Source: Oscillospiraceae bacterium
Lineage (GTDB): Bacteria > Bacillota > Clostridia > Oscillospirales > CAG-382
NCBI GenBank assembly: GCA_015064895.1
Contig: SVRI01000007.1
Span: 1 to 64,000 of the forward strand
Length of the DNA stretch: 64,000 bases
Direction of reading: 5' to 3'
The translations under genes were made by a program, and so were the position numbers. This document shows, piece by piece, positions 34,352-43,676 of the stretch; the stretch's first letter is position 1, and each line of letters opens with the position of its first letter. A model generated the notes under the pieces. The model made no database searches. It had not been told where the DNA came from and saw only the letters and a program-made list of their open reading frames with translations.

Positions 34352-35800
34352 ATGGCAAAATTTGATTTGAAATCACTTAAAGCTGAAGAATTTATCAACC
34401 ACGAGGAAATCCTCGAAACTCTTGAATATGCAGAAAACAACAAGCACAACAGAGAGCTTATTGAAGCAATTTTGGAAAAGGCAAAACCCAAGAAAGACGA
34501 AGCAGGTACTCACTCTGTAGGTCTTACACACAGAGAAGCTTCCGTTCTTCTTGCTTGTGACATTCCTGAGCTTAACGAAAAAATGTATGAGCTTGCCCGT
34601 CAGATAAAGCAGGATTTTTACGGCAACAGAATTGTAATGTTCGCGCCTTTATATCTTTCAAACTACTGTGTAAACGGCTGTACATACTGCCCTTACCACT
34701 ATCAGAACAAGCACATTTGCCGAAAGAAACTTACACAGGAAGAAGTTGAAAAGGAAGTAATTGCACTTCAGGACATGGGTCACAAGAGACTTGCCATTGA
34801 AGCGGGTGAAGACCCCGTAAACAACCCCATTGAATATATTTTGGAATGCATTGACACCATCTACAAGGTAAAGCACAAAAACGGTGCAATCAGAAGAGTT
34901 AATGTCAACATTGCGGCAACTACCGTTGAGAATTACAAAAAACTCAAAGATGCGGGAATCGGTACATACATTCTCTTCCAGGAAACATATCACAAGGAAA
35001 CCTATGAGACACTTCACCCCACAGGTCCAAAGCACAATTATGCTTACCACACCGAAGCCATGGACAGAGCCATGGAAGGCGGCATTGACGACGTAGGTCT
35101 CGGCGTACTCTTCGGACTTGAATTATACAAGTACGAATTTGCAGGTCTTATCATGCACGCAGAGCACCTTGAAGCTGTACACGGTGTAGGACCTCACACA
35201 ATAAGTGTTCCGAGATTAAAGAGAGCCGACGACATTGACCCCTCGAAGTTCGATAACGGCATTGACGACGAAACCTTCAAGAAGATTATCGCCTGCATAA
35301 GAATTGCTGTTCCATACACAGGTATGATTATTTCGACAAGAGAAAGTGCAAAAGTCAGAGGCGAAGCTTTACAGCTTGGAATTTCACAGATAAGCGGTGC
35401 TTCAAGAACCTCTGTCGGCGGATATGCAGAAGAAGAAAGACCGCACGACACAGAACAGTTTGATGTGTCGGATGAACGAACTCTTGACGAGGTTGTCCGC
35501 TGGCTTATGGAAATGGGTCATATTCCCTCTTTCTGTACGGCATGCTACCGTGAAGGCAGAACGGGCGATAGATTTATGAGTCTTTGCAAGACAGGTCAGA
35601 TTCTCAACTGCTGTCACCCCAACGCACTTATGACTCTTTCCGAATTCTTAGAGGACTATGCTTCACCCGAAACAAAGAAGCTCGGTTATGAAATGATTGA
35701 AAAAGAGCTTCTCAACATCCCCAAAGAAAAGGTAAGAGAAATTGCAAAGAGCAACATTGAAGCAATAAGAAACAACAACAAGAGAGACTTCAGGTTCTAG
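34352..35800 (+). CDS. hydG: [FeFe]-hydrogenase H-cluster radical SAM maturase HydG
   Basis: The 482-residue ThiH-like enzyme cleaves tyrosine to make the CO and CN ligands of the H-cluster. The SAM cluster motif is CVNGCTYCPYH near residue 108, and the C-terminal auxiliary cluster is carried by CTACYREGRTGDRFM near residue 397. ETYHKETYETLHPTGPKHNY and STRESAKVRGEALQLG also match HydG. AAAGGA lies 12 nt before the ATG. A strong bidirectional terminator follows. Confidence 0.94.
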   Translation: MAKFDLKSLKAEEFINHEEILETLEYAENNKHNRELIEAILEKAKPKKDEAGTHSVGLTHREASVLLACDIPELNEKMYELARQIKQDFYGNRIVMFAPLYLSNYCVNGCTYCPYHYQNKHICRKKLTQEEVEKEVIALQDMGHKRLAIEAGEDPVNNPIEYILECIDTIYKVKHKNGAIRRVNVNIAATTVENYKKLKDAGIGTYILFQETYHKETYETLHPTGPKHNYAYHTEAMDRAMEGGIDDVGLGVLFGLELYKYEFAGLIMHAEHLEAVHGVGPHTISVPRLKRADDIDPSKFDNGIDDETFKKIIACIRIAVPYTGMIISTRESAKVRGEALQLGISQISGASRTSVGGYAEEERPHDTEQFDVSDERTLDEVVRWLMEMGHIPSFCTACYREGRTGDRFMSLCKTGQILNCCHPNALMTLSEFLEDYASPETKKLGYEMIEKELLNIPKEKVREIAKSNIEAIRNNNKRDFRF

Positions 35801-35808
35801 ACATAAAA

Positions 35809-35840
35809 AAAGAGAGTTTGGATTACTCCGGACTCTCTTT
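35809..35840. terminator. Bidirectional terminator between hydG and the AraC gene
   Basis: A 14-bp stem (AAAGAGAGTTTGGA with TCCGGACTCTCTTT, two G-U pairs) has a TTAC loop. A seven-T run lies on the minus strand; the plus side has TTTAATTT. Confidence 0.88.
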
Positions 35841-35843
35841 AAT

Positions 35844-37172
35844 TTATATAAGTTCCACAACAATGTCTTTTACAATATAGTCCACAGGTCTGTCGCCGGC
35901 AGGCGATGAATAAACTGAAAAATTATCAATACTTGACGGCTTATAGTAACCGGGAACTGTATAGCTGAACAAATATTCATACCATCCGTCTTCCAAAGCG
36001 ACCGTTTCAATCTGCGTCGGCGAATGGTGTTCTATTTTTATTACATCGTCGGGAAAACAGAAATTACATCTGATATTCTGATTTTTTGCATCACCGCTTA
36101 AACTTTTTGCTTTATAGGAAATCCGGTATTCCCTGCCTGCACAGAACATCATTCTGAGGTTCAGATGGCACCAGCACTTCTTCTCAGGGTCTTTACTGTG
36201 AAGGAAAATGGCATTGCTATCATAGTCATTATCAAACAAAACCGTGCTATTCCATTTATAACTGAAAATCTTACTGCCAAGAGCTGATATTTGTGTGTCA
36301 ATACCCGAACTATCTTTTTCAGATGCTCCCAGCCTTATGGCAGAAGGAGTCAAACCCGCAACACTTTTGAAAACATTATTTAATGTTCTGATAGTGTCAA
36401 ATCCGCAAAGAAATGCTATTTCGGAAATGCTTTTTTCTGATGCTGTTATAAGTTCAATTGCCCGGTCTACCCGCAAACGGTTAAGGTAGTCTTTAAAATT
36501 ATGACCTGTAAGCTTTGGAAACAGTGCTGAAAGGAATGACTTATTAAGTCCCGAAACATTTGACAGAATCTCAAGGTTGATTTTTGACTTGGCGTAGTTT
36601 TCCTTAATATAATCAAGTGTTTTGTCAAACTTTTCGATTGTTTCAACACTGATGTTCTGATTAAACTCCATTGTGTCTGAATCTTCCGGCACTTTATCCG
36701 TTGCAAAATCGCTTTTCTTTCTCTGACCGTAAAAAGACACAAGTATTGAGCAAAGGCTGGAGCACAGGTTTCTTATAACCGATTTATCATTACCGTTCTG
36801 TTTTAAATATTCGCAAATACTGCTAAGCAAATTTTTATCAACATCATTTACACTTAAAGTATCACCTGCAATTACAAAACTGTTTCGTATAGGTTTATTG
36901 CCAAGCAAATTCTGATAGGATACAGGAAAACGAAACAGCTCATATTCACAAGATCCCATGCAAAAGCATCTGTGAACATCGGAGCTTGCTATAACTGCAT
37001 AGTCACCTGCCGAAGCATCACAGACAGACTGAGACATATCGGTTCTTAACCGTATTATTCCTTTTTTTATGTATATTATTTCGATGCAGTTATGGCAGTG
37101 ATATTCTTCACAGGAAGAAGACTCAATAAATTCATATTCAAATTCGGTAACGTTATCACGATTATATTTCAC
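35844..37172 (-). CDS. AraC-family regulator with cupin sensor and C-terminal carbohydrate-binding-like domain
   Basis: The 442-residue protein has three parts. An AraC cupin comes first (~1-150, ECHNCIEIIYIKKG-like segment EEYHCHNCIEIIYIKKG). A double helix-turn-helix follows (~190-285, with LEILSNVSGLNKSFLSALF and ISEIAFLCGFDTIRTLNNVFK). The last ~145 residues form a predicted beta-sandwich (GREYRISYKAKS, GWYEYLFSYTVPG) like a family 4/9-type carbohydrate-binding module, which is rare on a cytoplasmic regulator. GTG 37172 follows GGGGGGTGA by 4 nt. It is divergent from the secreted SGNH protein gene, its likely target. Confidence 0.82.
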   Translation of the reverse strand: MKYNRDNVTEFEYEFIESSSCEEYHCHNCIEIIYIKKGIIRLRTDMSQSVCDASAGDYAVIASSDVHRCFCMGSCEYELFRFPVSYQNLLGNKPIRNSFVIAGDTLSVNDVDKNLLSSICEYLKQNGNDKSVIRNLCSSLCSILVSFYGQRKKSDFATDKVPEDSDTMEFNQNISVETIEKFDKTLDYIKENYAKSKINLEILSNVSGLNKSFLSALFPKLTGHNFKDYLNRLRVDRAIELITASEKSISEIAFLCGFDTIRTLNNVFKSVAGLTPSAIRLGASEKDSSGIDTQISALGSKIFSYKWNSTVLFDNDYDSNAIFLHSKDPEKKCWCHLNLRMMFCAGREYRISYKAKSLSGDAKNQNIRCNFCFPDDVIKIEHHSPTQIETVALEDGWYEYLFSYTVPGYYKPSSIDNFSVYSSPAGDRPVDYIVKDIVVELI

Positions 37173-37194
37173 AATGTCACCCCCCTTTGAAATT

Positions 37195-37223
37195 ATGATA
37201 ACACTAAATTAAAGAACTTTCAA
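37195..37223 (-). promoter_or_regulatory. Promoter of the AraC-family gene
   Basis: TTGAAA (37223-37218), 17 nt, TATCAT (37200-37195) on the minus strand. Confidence 0.7.
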
Positions 37224-37263
37224 GCAAAAATAAAATATTTTCTATGATTTGATATAAAATTTC

Positions 37264-37292
37264 TTGTGTTGCAGATATTTTTGTAATAAAAT
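37264..37292 (+). promoter_or_regulatory. Possible promoter of the secreted SGNH protein gene
   Basis: TTGTGT (37264-37269), 17 nt, TAAAAT (37287-37292). The weak -35 would fit activator-dependent transcription. Confidence 0.4.
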
Positions 37293-37332
37293 TATTGTGT
37301 AGAAAGCAATTTTTCAGAAAGGAAGACAAAAC

Positions 37333-40300
37333 ATGAAAAGATTTTCACGTTTAGCCGCAATTATCATAATGGCACTTATTCTTTCATTGGCAGCCTTTGC
37401 TGCTTCTCCCGGTCTCAATGCTCTTACGGGAACAACAGAACCCGAGACATTCGACGACATGACTTCCCTTCCCTCCACCGTTAAAAACGCTGTTCTTGAC
37501 GACAGCCCCATATCGGGTGATAGCGGTAAAGTTTTAAGACACTATGTAGGCGAAAGCATTACGAGTGAATACGCTACAATAGGCTTTGCTTTCAATCCTG
37601 CCCTCGACAGAAACCGTCCTTATCAGATTTCCTTCAAGGCTTACAAGTGGTCAAGTGATGCCTCTGTAGGTGTTACAAACACAGAGCTCTGGATTATGAA
37701 GAACGGCACAGCAGGTTGGCAGATAGCACAGCAAATTGGCTCTTTTGCGTCGGGAAAAAACAGCTGGTACGAACACAGCTACAATGTAGCAACCTTCGGT
37801 TCTCTTACAAACAAGAACACAGGTGCAATAGATACAACCGACATCAACACCGTTTATTTTGAATGGCATTATGATTCCCTTTCCAGCTATAACTCGACCG
37901 AAAAAATTTATATTGACGATGTTTCCATCATCCCTGCATACAAGGTTACATATCTTGACGAAGACGGAACAGAGCTCAAGGTAACTTACGAGAGTCTGAC
38001 AGGCTCAAGCTTTGAACCCATAGTCAGTGTGGCTGATGCAAACAACGGCATCATCGGATGGTCAAAAGCAAACGACGGAACGGTCGATGAATCAATCGTT
38101 CTCAACAACACAGACCTTACCCTTTATGCAGTTTACGACAACAATCTCAATTTCAACCTCAAAGCAGACAAGACACTTCTCATAAAGTCAGGTGATGTTG
38201 CCTCTCTTACAACAAATCTCTGGCACAGAAACGGTGTAGACGGCATTACCGTTTCCTACTCTGTTGCAGAAGGTGCATCCTTTGTAACTCTCAAGGATAA
38301 CGGCAACGGCAGTGCAACCGTAACTGCAAAAGCAGAAGGTTTGGCAACCATTACTTGTAAAGCCTCCACAGGTGAAACAGAGGACATCTGCATTCTCTGC
38401 GACTATCATACAATTGATGTAGAGCAAGCAGTGCAGACTGTTCCTACAATTGCCGCATCCAACTGGCTCTATGACCACACAGGTGCTACTTTCGATGAAA
38501 CCGAGGGCGCATGGGCTGTCAGGAAGAGAACCGACGTGTTAAAACCCGACGGCACTACATATTACAACAACGGCTTTCTTTCAATCAGTGCTTCTGTTGA
38601 CACTTCTACATACAAGTATCTTCTCTTCAGAGTGAAGGCTGACCGATCCACCTCATTCCAGGTAAGAATGAACAAGGGTGGAACCTATTATTCTGCTACA
38701 TATCCTACAATTGCCGCAACTACCGGCCAATATGTTGATGTTGCTGTTGATATATCAACACCTGTTTCCCAAGGCACTATCAGCCAGTATGTTCTCGGTG
38801 TTACAAACCACCACGATACAGTTTATATCAAGGACATCACCCTTTCAAATATCCCTACATACGAACCCGAAATTCCCGAAATCAAGGTATTGAAGCTTAT
38901 AAAGACAGCTTCTACGCTTTCGGGTGACGGTGCATCGGCGTCTGTTCAGGCTCAAGCATTCTCGAACAAAGCTTCTGCTGTAAATGTCGCTTGGAAATCA
39001 AGTGATAGCTGTGTTGCTGTAAAAAATGACGGTAACGGCTATGCAACACTTAAAGCCATGAGTGACGGCACAGCCACCATTACAGCTTATGTTTCGGGTG
39101 ACGAATCTATTTCCGAAAGCTTTAATGTTACAGTATCGGGACAGCGTGAAAAACAGGCAGTATATGACATCAGAATCCTCTTCTGGGGTGCATCCACAAC
39201 AAAGCACGGTCCCGCTGCAAGCCTCGGCTGGTACGGTGACTGGGGTATGGCGGCATCCGCTGAAGAAAACGACTATGTTCATAAGCTCGTTTCCTATCTC
39301 GAAGAAGAATACTATCCTTCAAAGGTCACATTTGAAATTATTGCAAACTCCGAATGGGATGCTGCTATAAGCCCCGAAACGGACGTAAACAAGGACTGGA
39401 CAACTCACGCAAAGTACCTTGAAATTGAAAGTGCAGTCAAAACCTTAAGACCTAACATCATCATGACAGCTCAGACGGGTAACATGAAGGCAGATGCCAA
39501 CGGCGATGTAGCTTATAACGCATACAAGCAGATGTACGACATGATGTTCTCCTACTGTCCTGATGCTATTATTGTTGCCCAGTACTGCGGAACATGGCAC
39601 AGTGCTATGAAGGAAGAATTTATGGCAAGACTCGGACAAAACTACAGCGACAAAAACTTCTTCCTTCTTCACAACGACGTTGCAGGTGTTCCCGAATATC
39701 TTGCTCCCGAATTTGAAAATTCGGGTGTTGCAAATCACTGGGGCGACAAGGGTCACGAAAGAGTTGCACAGCAGTGCTTTGCTCTTGCAAATCCCGTTAT
39801 TCCCGCAGTTATTGAACCCACCTACATTTACATTCCCGAATCCATAGAAATTAACGGCGAAAGCAGCATTTCCGACAAAGGGAGTTCAATCCAGCTCACA
39901 GTCAAAGCAACACCTTCCGATGCTTCCACTGATGTCAGCTGGAGTGTTGATAATACTGATATTGCTATTATTAGCAAAAACGGTCTTCTTTCGGCGTTAA
40001 ATAACGGTACTGTAACGGTTACTGCAACAAGCAGCTTCGACGACTCTGTTAAGGCTACTCATACAGTAAAGATTACAGGTCAGACTGATACATATACCCT
40101 CACATATGCGGCAGGCACAACAGATACAGTTACAGGTCTTCCCGAGGCCGATGAATACGCAGGAAGCAATTATACGCTCTCATCTGCAATTCCTCTTCGT
40201 GATAAATATACCTTTATCGGCTGGGGACTTAATGAAAACGCGTCTGAAACTGTAACAACACTTGACGTTAAAGAAAATACTACTGTATACGCAATCTGGA

Positions 40301-41571
40301 AAAAGACCGACGGCTTTGAATTTGACGGCGAATACGACGAAAACGCAGGCTTTATCTATGGCTTCAGTATCGACGGCGGCTTCCATGCAAAGGTTTCCGA
40401 CGGCCACTTGTGGTCAACATGTACGGCGGGTACAAAGGTAAACTTCAAGACACCTGTTCTCGAAATCTTTGATGCAAACATACTTTCCTTCGGTCTTACC
40501 AGTGCATACACAGACGAAAACGGCACGGTTGAGCTTACGGTAAAAACCACAAGCGGCAACAAGGTTTACGTATTCCCGCTTACATCTACAGGTTACACAA
40601 CATATGTTGCTGACATCTCAGCTCTCTCGGGTGCTGTTACGGGTGTTGAAATCTATGTAAATGCAGCACCTACCGACAACGCAGCCTTTGATATCAGCCT
40701 TGACTATATCAGATTCTCGTCTGTCACTTCTCTTAATAAGGATGAGACCGAATTTGTTGTCACAGACGGCAATGTTTATGTATCAAGCCTTGATTTCTCC
40801 GATGCGTTTGAAATAACAACATCAGCAGAAAATACCGACAAAATAAGAACTGCTCTTGATTCGGGTTATTCCGTAATTCTTTCGGGAACTGACAAGGTAT
40901 ATGCCGGCGGTGTAAAGAACGGTGCCAATATTACTGTCAATGTTCTGACAAACGGCTCAATTTTTACAAAATCCATAGCAGATATTTACACGTTTGACGG
41001 CACTGCCTTTGCCGAAAACGAAGTATTATCCGATTCACTTGCCTCATATAATGTTTCATCCATTAGAACAAAAGAGCCTCAGGGCATAAGAGCAAAGGCA
41101 TCTGTCAGCAGCAACCTTTATCTTGAAGATACTGTTGAAGAATACGGCTTTGCAATTTCAAGATACGATTATATAACAAGCGGAAAAATTGCAGATGTTG
41201 TTATGAATGATGAGTATTTATCAAAGGGTCTTGTGCTTTACGGTAAGACATTCTGCAAGAGTGATAACATCCACAAGGTATATGAAAAAGACGACGAAAC
41301 AGAAGTCTATGCAGCAGTTCTTACAAATATACCAATGCGCAAAGATGCACTCACAACAGTTCTTGTATTCCGTCCATACATAAAGCTTTCAAACGGCAGC
41401 TTTGTCTACGGTACACCTATTTCAAAAACTCCATATGAGGTTGCGGTTTCACTTTACTATGACTCCAACACAGACGAAACCTCAAAGGCGGCAGCATGGG
41501 AAATCATACAACTTGTCGGCGATCCCTTAGATAAAGACATCGGAATTGATCTTGATGATTTGTTCAGCTAA
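37333..41571 (+). CDS. Large secreted multidomain protein with SGNH-hydrolase-like domain
   Basis: The 1412-residue protein has a signal peptide (~1-24). It then runs: beta-sandwich module (~30-200); InlB/Flg_new-type repeat (~207-275, VTYLDEDGTEL..LYAVYDN); bacterial Ig-like Big_2 domain; second beta-sandwich; another Big_2; an SGNH-like domain (~612-835); a third Big_2; a second Flg_new repeat (~925-985); a binding module; and a C-terminal ~170-residue domain. The SGNH motifs are divergent: GASTT replaces GDS, TGN is in block III, and GDKGHERV carries the presumed histidine. No LPXTG, SLH or dockerin anchor is visible. Polysaccharide deacetylation at the cell exterior is an inference. Confidence 0.8.
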   Translation: MKRFSRLAAIIIMALILSLAAFAASPGLNALTGTTEPETFDDMTSLPSTVKNAVLDDSPISGDSGKVLRHYVGESITSEYATIGFAFNPALDRNRPYQISFKAYKWSSDASVGVTNTELWIMKNGTAGWQIAQQIGSFASGKNSWYEHSYNVATFGSLTNKNTGAIDTTDINTVYFEWHYDSLSSYNSTEKIYIDDVSIIPAYKVTYLDEDGTELKVTYESLTGSSFEPIVSVADANNGIIGWSKANDGTVDESIVLNNTDLTLYAVYDNNLNFNLKADKTLLIKSGDVASLTTNLWHRNGVDGITVSYSVAEGASFVTLKDNGNGSATVTAKAEGLATITCKASTGETEDICILCDYHTIDVEQAVQTVPTIAASNWLYDHTGATFDETEGAWAVRKRTDVLKPDGTTYYNNGFLSISASVDTSTYKYLLFRVKADRSTSFQVRMNKGGTYYSATYPTIAATTGQYVDVAVDISTPVSQGTISQYVLGVTNHHDTVYIKDITLSNIPTYEPEIPEIKVLKLIKTASTLSGDGASASVQAQAFSNKASAVNVAWKSSDSCVAVKNDGNGYATLKAMSDGTATITAYVSGDESISESFNVTVSGQREKQAVYDIRILFWGASTTKHGPAASLGWYGDWGMAASAEENDYVHKLVSYLEEEYYPSKVTFEIIANSEWDAAISPETDVNKDWTTHAKYLEIESAVKTLRPNIIMTAQTGNMKADANGDVAYNAYKQMYDMMFSYCPDAIIVAQYCGTWHSAMKEEFMARLGQNYSDKNFFLLHNDVAGVPEYLAPEFENSGVANHWGDKGHERVAQQCFALANPVIPAVIEPTYIYIPESIEINGESSISDKGSSIQLTVKATPSDASTDVSWSVDNTDIAIISKNGLLSALNNGTVTVTATSSFDDSVKATHTVKITGQTDTYTLTYAAGTTDTVTGLPEADEYAGSNYTLSSAIPLRDKYTFIGWGLNENASETVTTLDVKENTTVYAIWKKTDGFEFDGEYDENAGFIYGFSIDGGFHAKVSDGHLWSTCTAGTKVNFKTPVLEIFDANILSFGLTSAYTDENGTVELTVKTTSGNKVYVFPLTSTGYTTYVADISALSGAVTGVEIYVNAAPTDNAAFDISLDYIRFSSVTSLNKDETEFVVTDGNVYVSSLDFSDAFEITTSAENTDKIRTALDSGYSVILSGTDKVYAGGVKNGANITVNVLTNGSIFTKSIADIYTFDGTAFAENEVLSDSLASYNVSSIRTKEPQGIRAKASVSSNLYLEDTVEEYGFAISRYDYITSGKIADVVMNDEYLSKGLVLYGKTFCKSDNIHKVYEKDDETEVYAAVLTNIPMRKDALTTVLVFRPYIKLSNGSFVYGTPISKTPYEVAVSLYYDSNTDETSKAAAWEIIQLVGDPLDKDIGIDLDDLFS

Positions 41572-41580
41572 ACCACAGCA

Positions 41581-41616
41581 AATACTCCTGCAGGATTTCT
41601 GCAGGAGTTTCTTTAT
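41581..41616 (+). terminator. Terminator of the secreted SGNH protein gene
   Basis: ACTCCTGCAG and CTGCAGGAGT form a 10-bp perfect stem with a GATTT loop, followed by TTCTTT. Confidence 0.88.
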
Positions 41617-41634
41617 GTAATAATGCCAAATTCC

Positions 41635-41663
41635 TTGACATAAATGTGCAAAACTGATATAAT
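41635..41663 (+). promoter_or_regulatory. Perfect consensus sigma-A promoter of mutL-tgt
   Basis: TTGACA (41635-41640), 17 nt, TATAAT (41658-41663). All 12 positions match, 33 nt before the TTG start. Confidence 0.85.
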
Positions 41664-41695
41664 AAAATGAAATATGGTAAAGTGAGGTGAGAGCT

Positions 41696-43660
41696 TTGGG
41701 AATCATAAACGTACTTGACAAGCAGACGGCAAACCTTATAGCCGCAGGTGAGGTAGTGGAAAGACCTTCCTCGGCAATAAAAGAGATGCTGGAAAACTGT
41801 GCAGATGCCGGCAGTACAAGTATTACAGTTGAAATAAAAAACGGCGGTACTTCCTTTATAAGAGTTACCGACAACGGCTGCGGTATACTTCGGGAAGATG
41901 TCCCGAAGTGTATTCTCCGCCACGCAACAAGTAAAATTAAAACAGGTGCAGACCTTGAAGCTATAGGTACATTCGGTTTTCGCGGTGAAGCACTTGCCGC
42001 CATTGCGGCCGTATCAAAGGTCAGAATACTCACAAAGCATATAGATGAAGACACAGGCACAATGTATGAGTGTCACTTCGGTGATGAAGTTATAATGACA
42101 GATGCAGGCTGTCCTCAGGGCACAACGATTACTGTCGAAAACATCTTTGAAAACGTGCCTGCAAGACGCAAGTTCTTAAAGAAAGACTCCACCGAGGCAC
42201 TTTCTGTTATGGCAGTGTGCGAAAAATTTGCTCTTTCAAGAAGTGAAATTGCCCTTACCTTTATCTCAAATAACGAAGTTAAGCTTCAAACTCCCGGTGA
42301 CGGCAATCTTAAAAGTGCAATTTATGCCTGCATGGGCAGAGAATTTGCCTCTGTCCTCTACCCTGTTGACTATGAGCTTTCAAAGGTAAGAATACACGGT
42401 TTTATTGCAAAGCCCGAATTTTCACGTCCCAACAGAAACATGCAGAATTTCTTTGTAAATAACCGTTATATACGTTCCCGTACCATGCTTGCCGCCCTTG
42501 AAGAAGGCTTCAGAGGCTTTTGTCCTACAGGTAAATTTCCTGCCTGCGTTCTGTTCTGTGATATTGACTTAAGACTTGTTGATATTAATGTACATCCCGC
42601 AAAGCTTGAAATAAAGTTTACCGATGAAAAAAGCATATTTGATGCCATTTACTTTGCAGTCAAAAATGCCCTGAGTCAGGCAGTAAGGTTTTCGGGATTC
42701 ACCAATGACGAGGAAGTATTCCCAAAGGTTGAAAGAGCCAATGAACAGACTGTTGTTGAAGTGAAAAAGCAAGAGCCTGAAACAAAGGCTAAAGAGCCCT
42801 ACAAAGCACCGAGTACTCCCCCGTTATATACTTCACCCGTAAGCTATGACACAAAGCCGAAATCAAGTTCCGATAACAATGAATCCAATAAGCTTGATTT
42901 TTTAAAGGATATTTATGTTCCGCCGATGCCCGAAAAAACAGCTCCCGAATTTATCCCAAAGCCTGTAAAACAGGAAATCAAGATAACCGAAATCGGCGAA
43001 AGCATAAAACAGGAAATAAAGCCTGTCGAAGTGCAGAAAACAATCCCTGTTGAAGTATTCAAGCAAGAGGAAATTACCCCCGAAAAGAAAAAACAGTCAC
43101 CCATTTACATTGGTGAAGCGTTTAGTACATACATTGTTGCGCAGAACGGTCAGAGTTTATATCTTGTGGATAAACATGCGGCTCATGAACGCATTATCTA
43201 CGAAAAGTTAAAGAAACCCGACCACGAAAACTCGGCACAGTATCTCTTAGAGCCGATAAATGTTGTTTTGACACCCAAGGAAGCCGAGGCTGCAATGGAA
43301 AACAAGGAATATTTTGAAAAAATCGGCTTTGACTTCGATGAATTGGGAGCAAACACGGTAATTATCCGTTCAATCCCCACTCCTATATCTCAAAGCGATA
43401 CAAAGGATGTATTTACATTCCTTGCAGGAAAGCTTTCTGAGGGCAACAGCAAGAGCGCAGGCGAAATATTCGACAGAGCACTGTTTACCGCCGCCTGCCG
43501 TGCCGCAATTAAAGCCGGTGACAGGCATACGGATTTTGACAACAAGTATATACTTGATGAAATTTTCAACAACGAGGCAGTGCTCTACTGTCCTCACGGA
43601 AGACCCGTTATTTACGAATTTACAAAGCAGAAGCTTGACAAGATGTTTGACAGGCTTTAA
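41696..43660 (+). CDS. mutL: DNA mismatch repair protein MutL
   Basis: The protein is 654 residues long. The N-terminal GHKL ATPase has AAGEVVERPSSAIKE, DNGCGI and TSKI..ADLEAIGTFGFRGEALA. A proline-rich linker (~345-465) leads to the C-terminal dimerisation and endonuclease domain with DKHAAHERIIYE (the DQHA-X2-E-X4-E metal motif) and CPHGRP. So this is a nicking-type MutL. I chose TTG 41696 because GAGGTGA ends 5 nt upstream and the family starts MG-x-I-x-x-L; a GTG at 41687 lies inside that site. It is followed by tgt after 16 nt. Confidence 0.93.
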   Translation: MGIINVLDKQTANLIAAGEVVERPSSAIKEMLENCADAGSTSITVEIKNGGTSFIRVTDNGCGILREDVPKCILRHATSKIKTGADLEAIGTFGFRGEALAAIAAVSKVRILTKHIDEDTGTMYECHFGDEVIMTDAGCPQGTTITVENIFENVPARRKFLKKDSTEALSVMAVCEKFALSRSEIALTFISNNEVKLQTPGDGNLKSAIYACMGREFASVLYPVDYELSKVRIHGFIAKPEFSRPNRNMQNFFVNNRYIRSRTMLAALEEGFRGFCPTGKFPACVLFCDIDLRLVDINVHPAKLEIKFTDEKSIFDAIYFAVKNALSQAVRFSGFTNDEEVFPKVERANEQTVVEVKKQEPETKAKEPYKAPSTPPLYTSPVSYDTKPKSSSDNNESNKLDFLKDIYVPPMPEKTAPEFIPKPVKQEIKITEIGESIKQEIKPVEVQKTIPVEVFKQEEITPEKKKQSPIYIGEAFSTYIVAQNGQSLYLVDKHAAHERIIYEKLKKPDHENSAQYLLEPINVVLTPKEAEAAMENKEYFEKIGFDFDELGANTVIIRSIPTPISQSDTKDVFTFLAGKLSEGNSKSAGEIFDRALFTAACRAAIKAGDRHTDFDNKYILDEIFNNEAVLYCPHGRPVIYEFTKQKLDKMFDRL

Positions 43661-43676
43661 TCGAAAGGAATTATAA

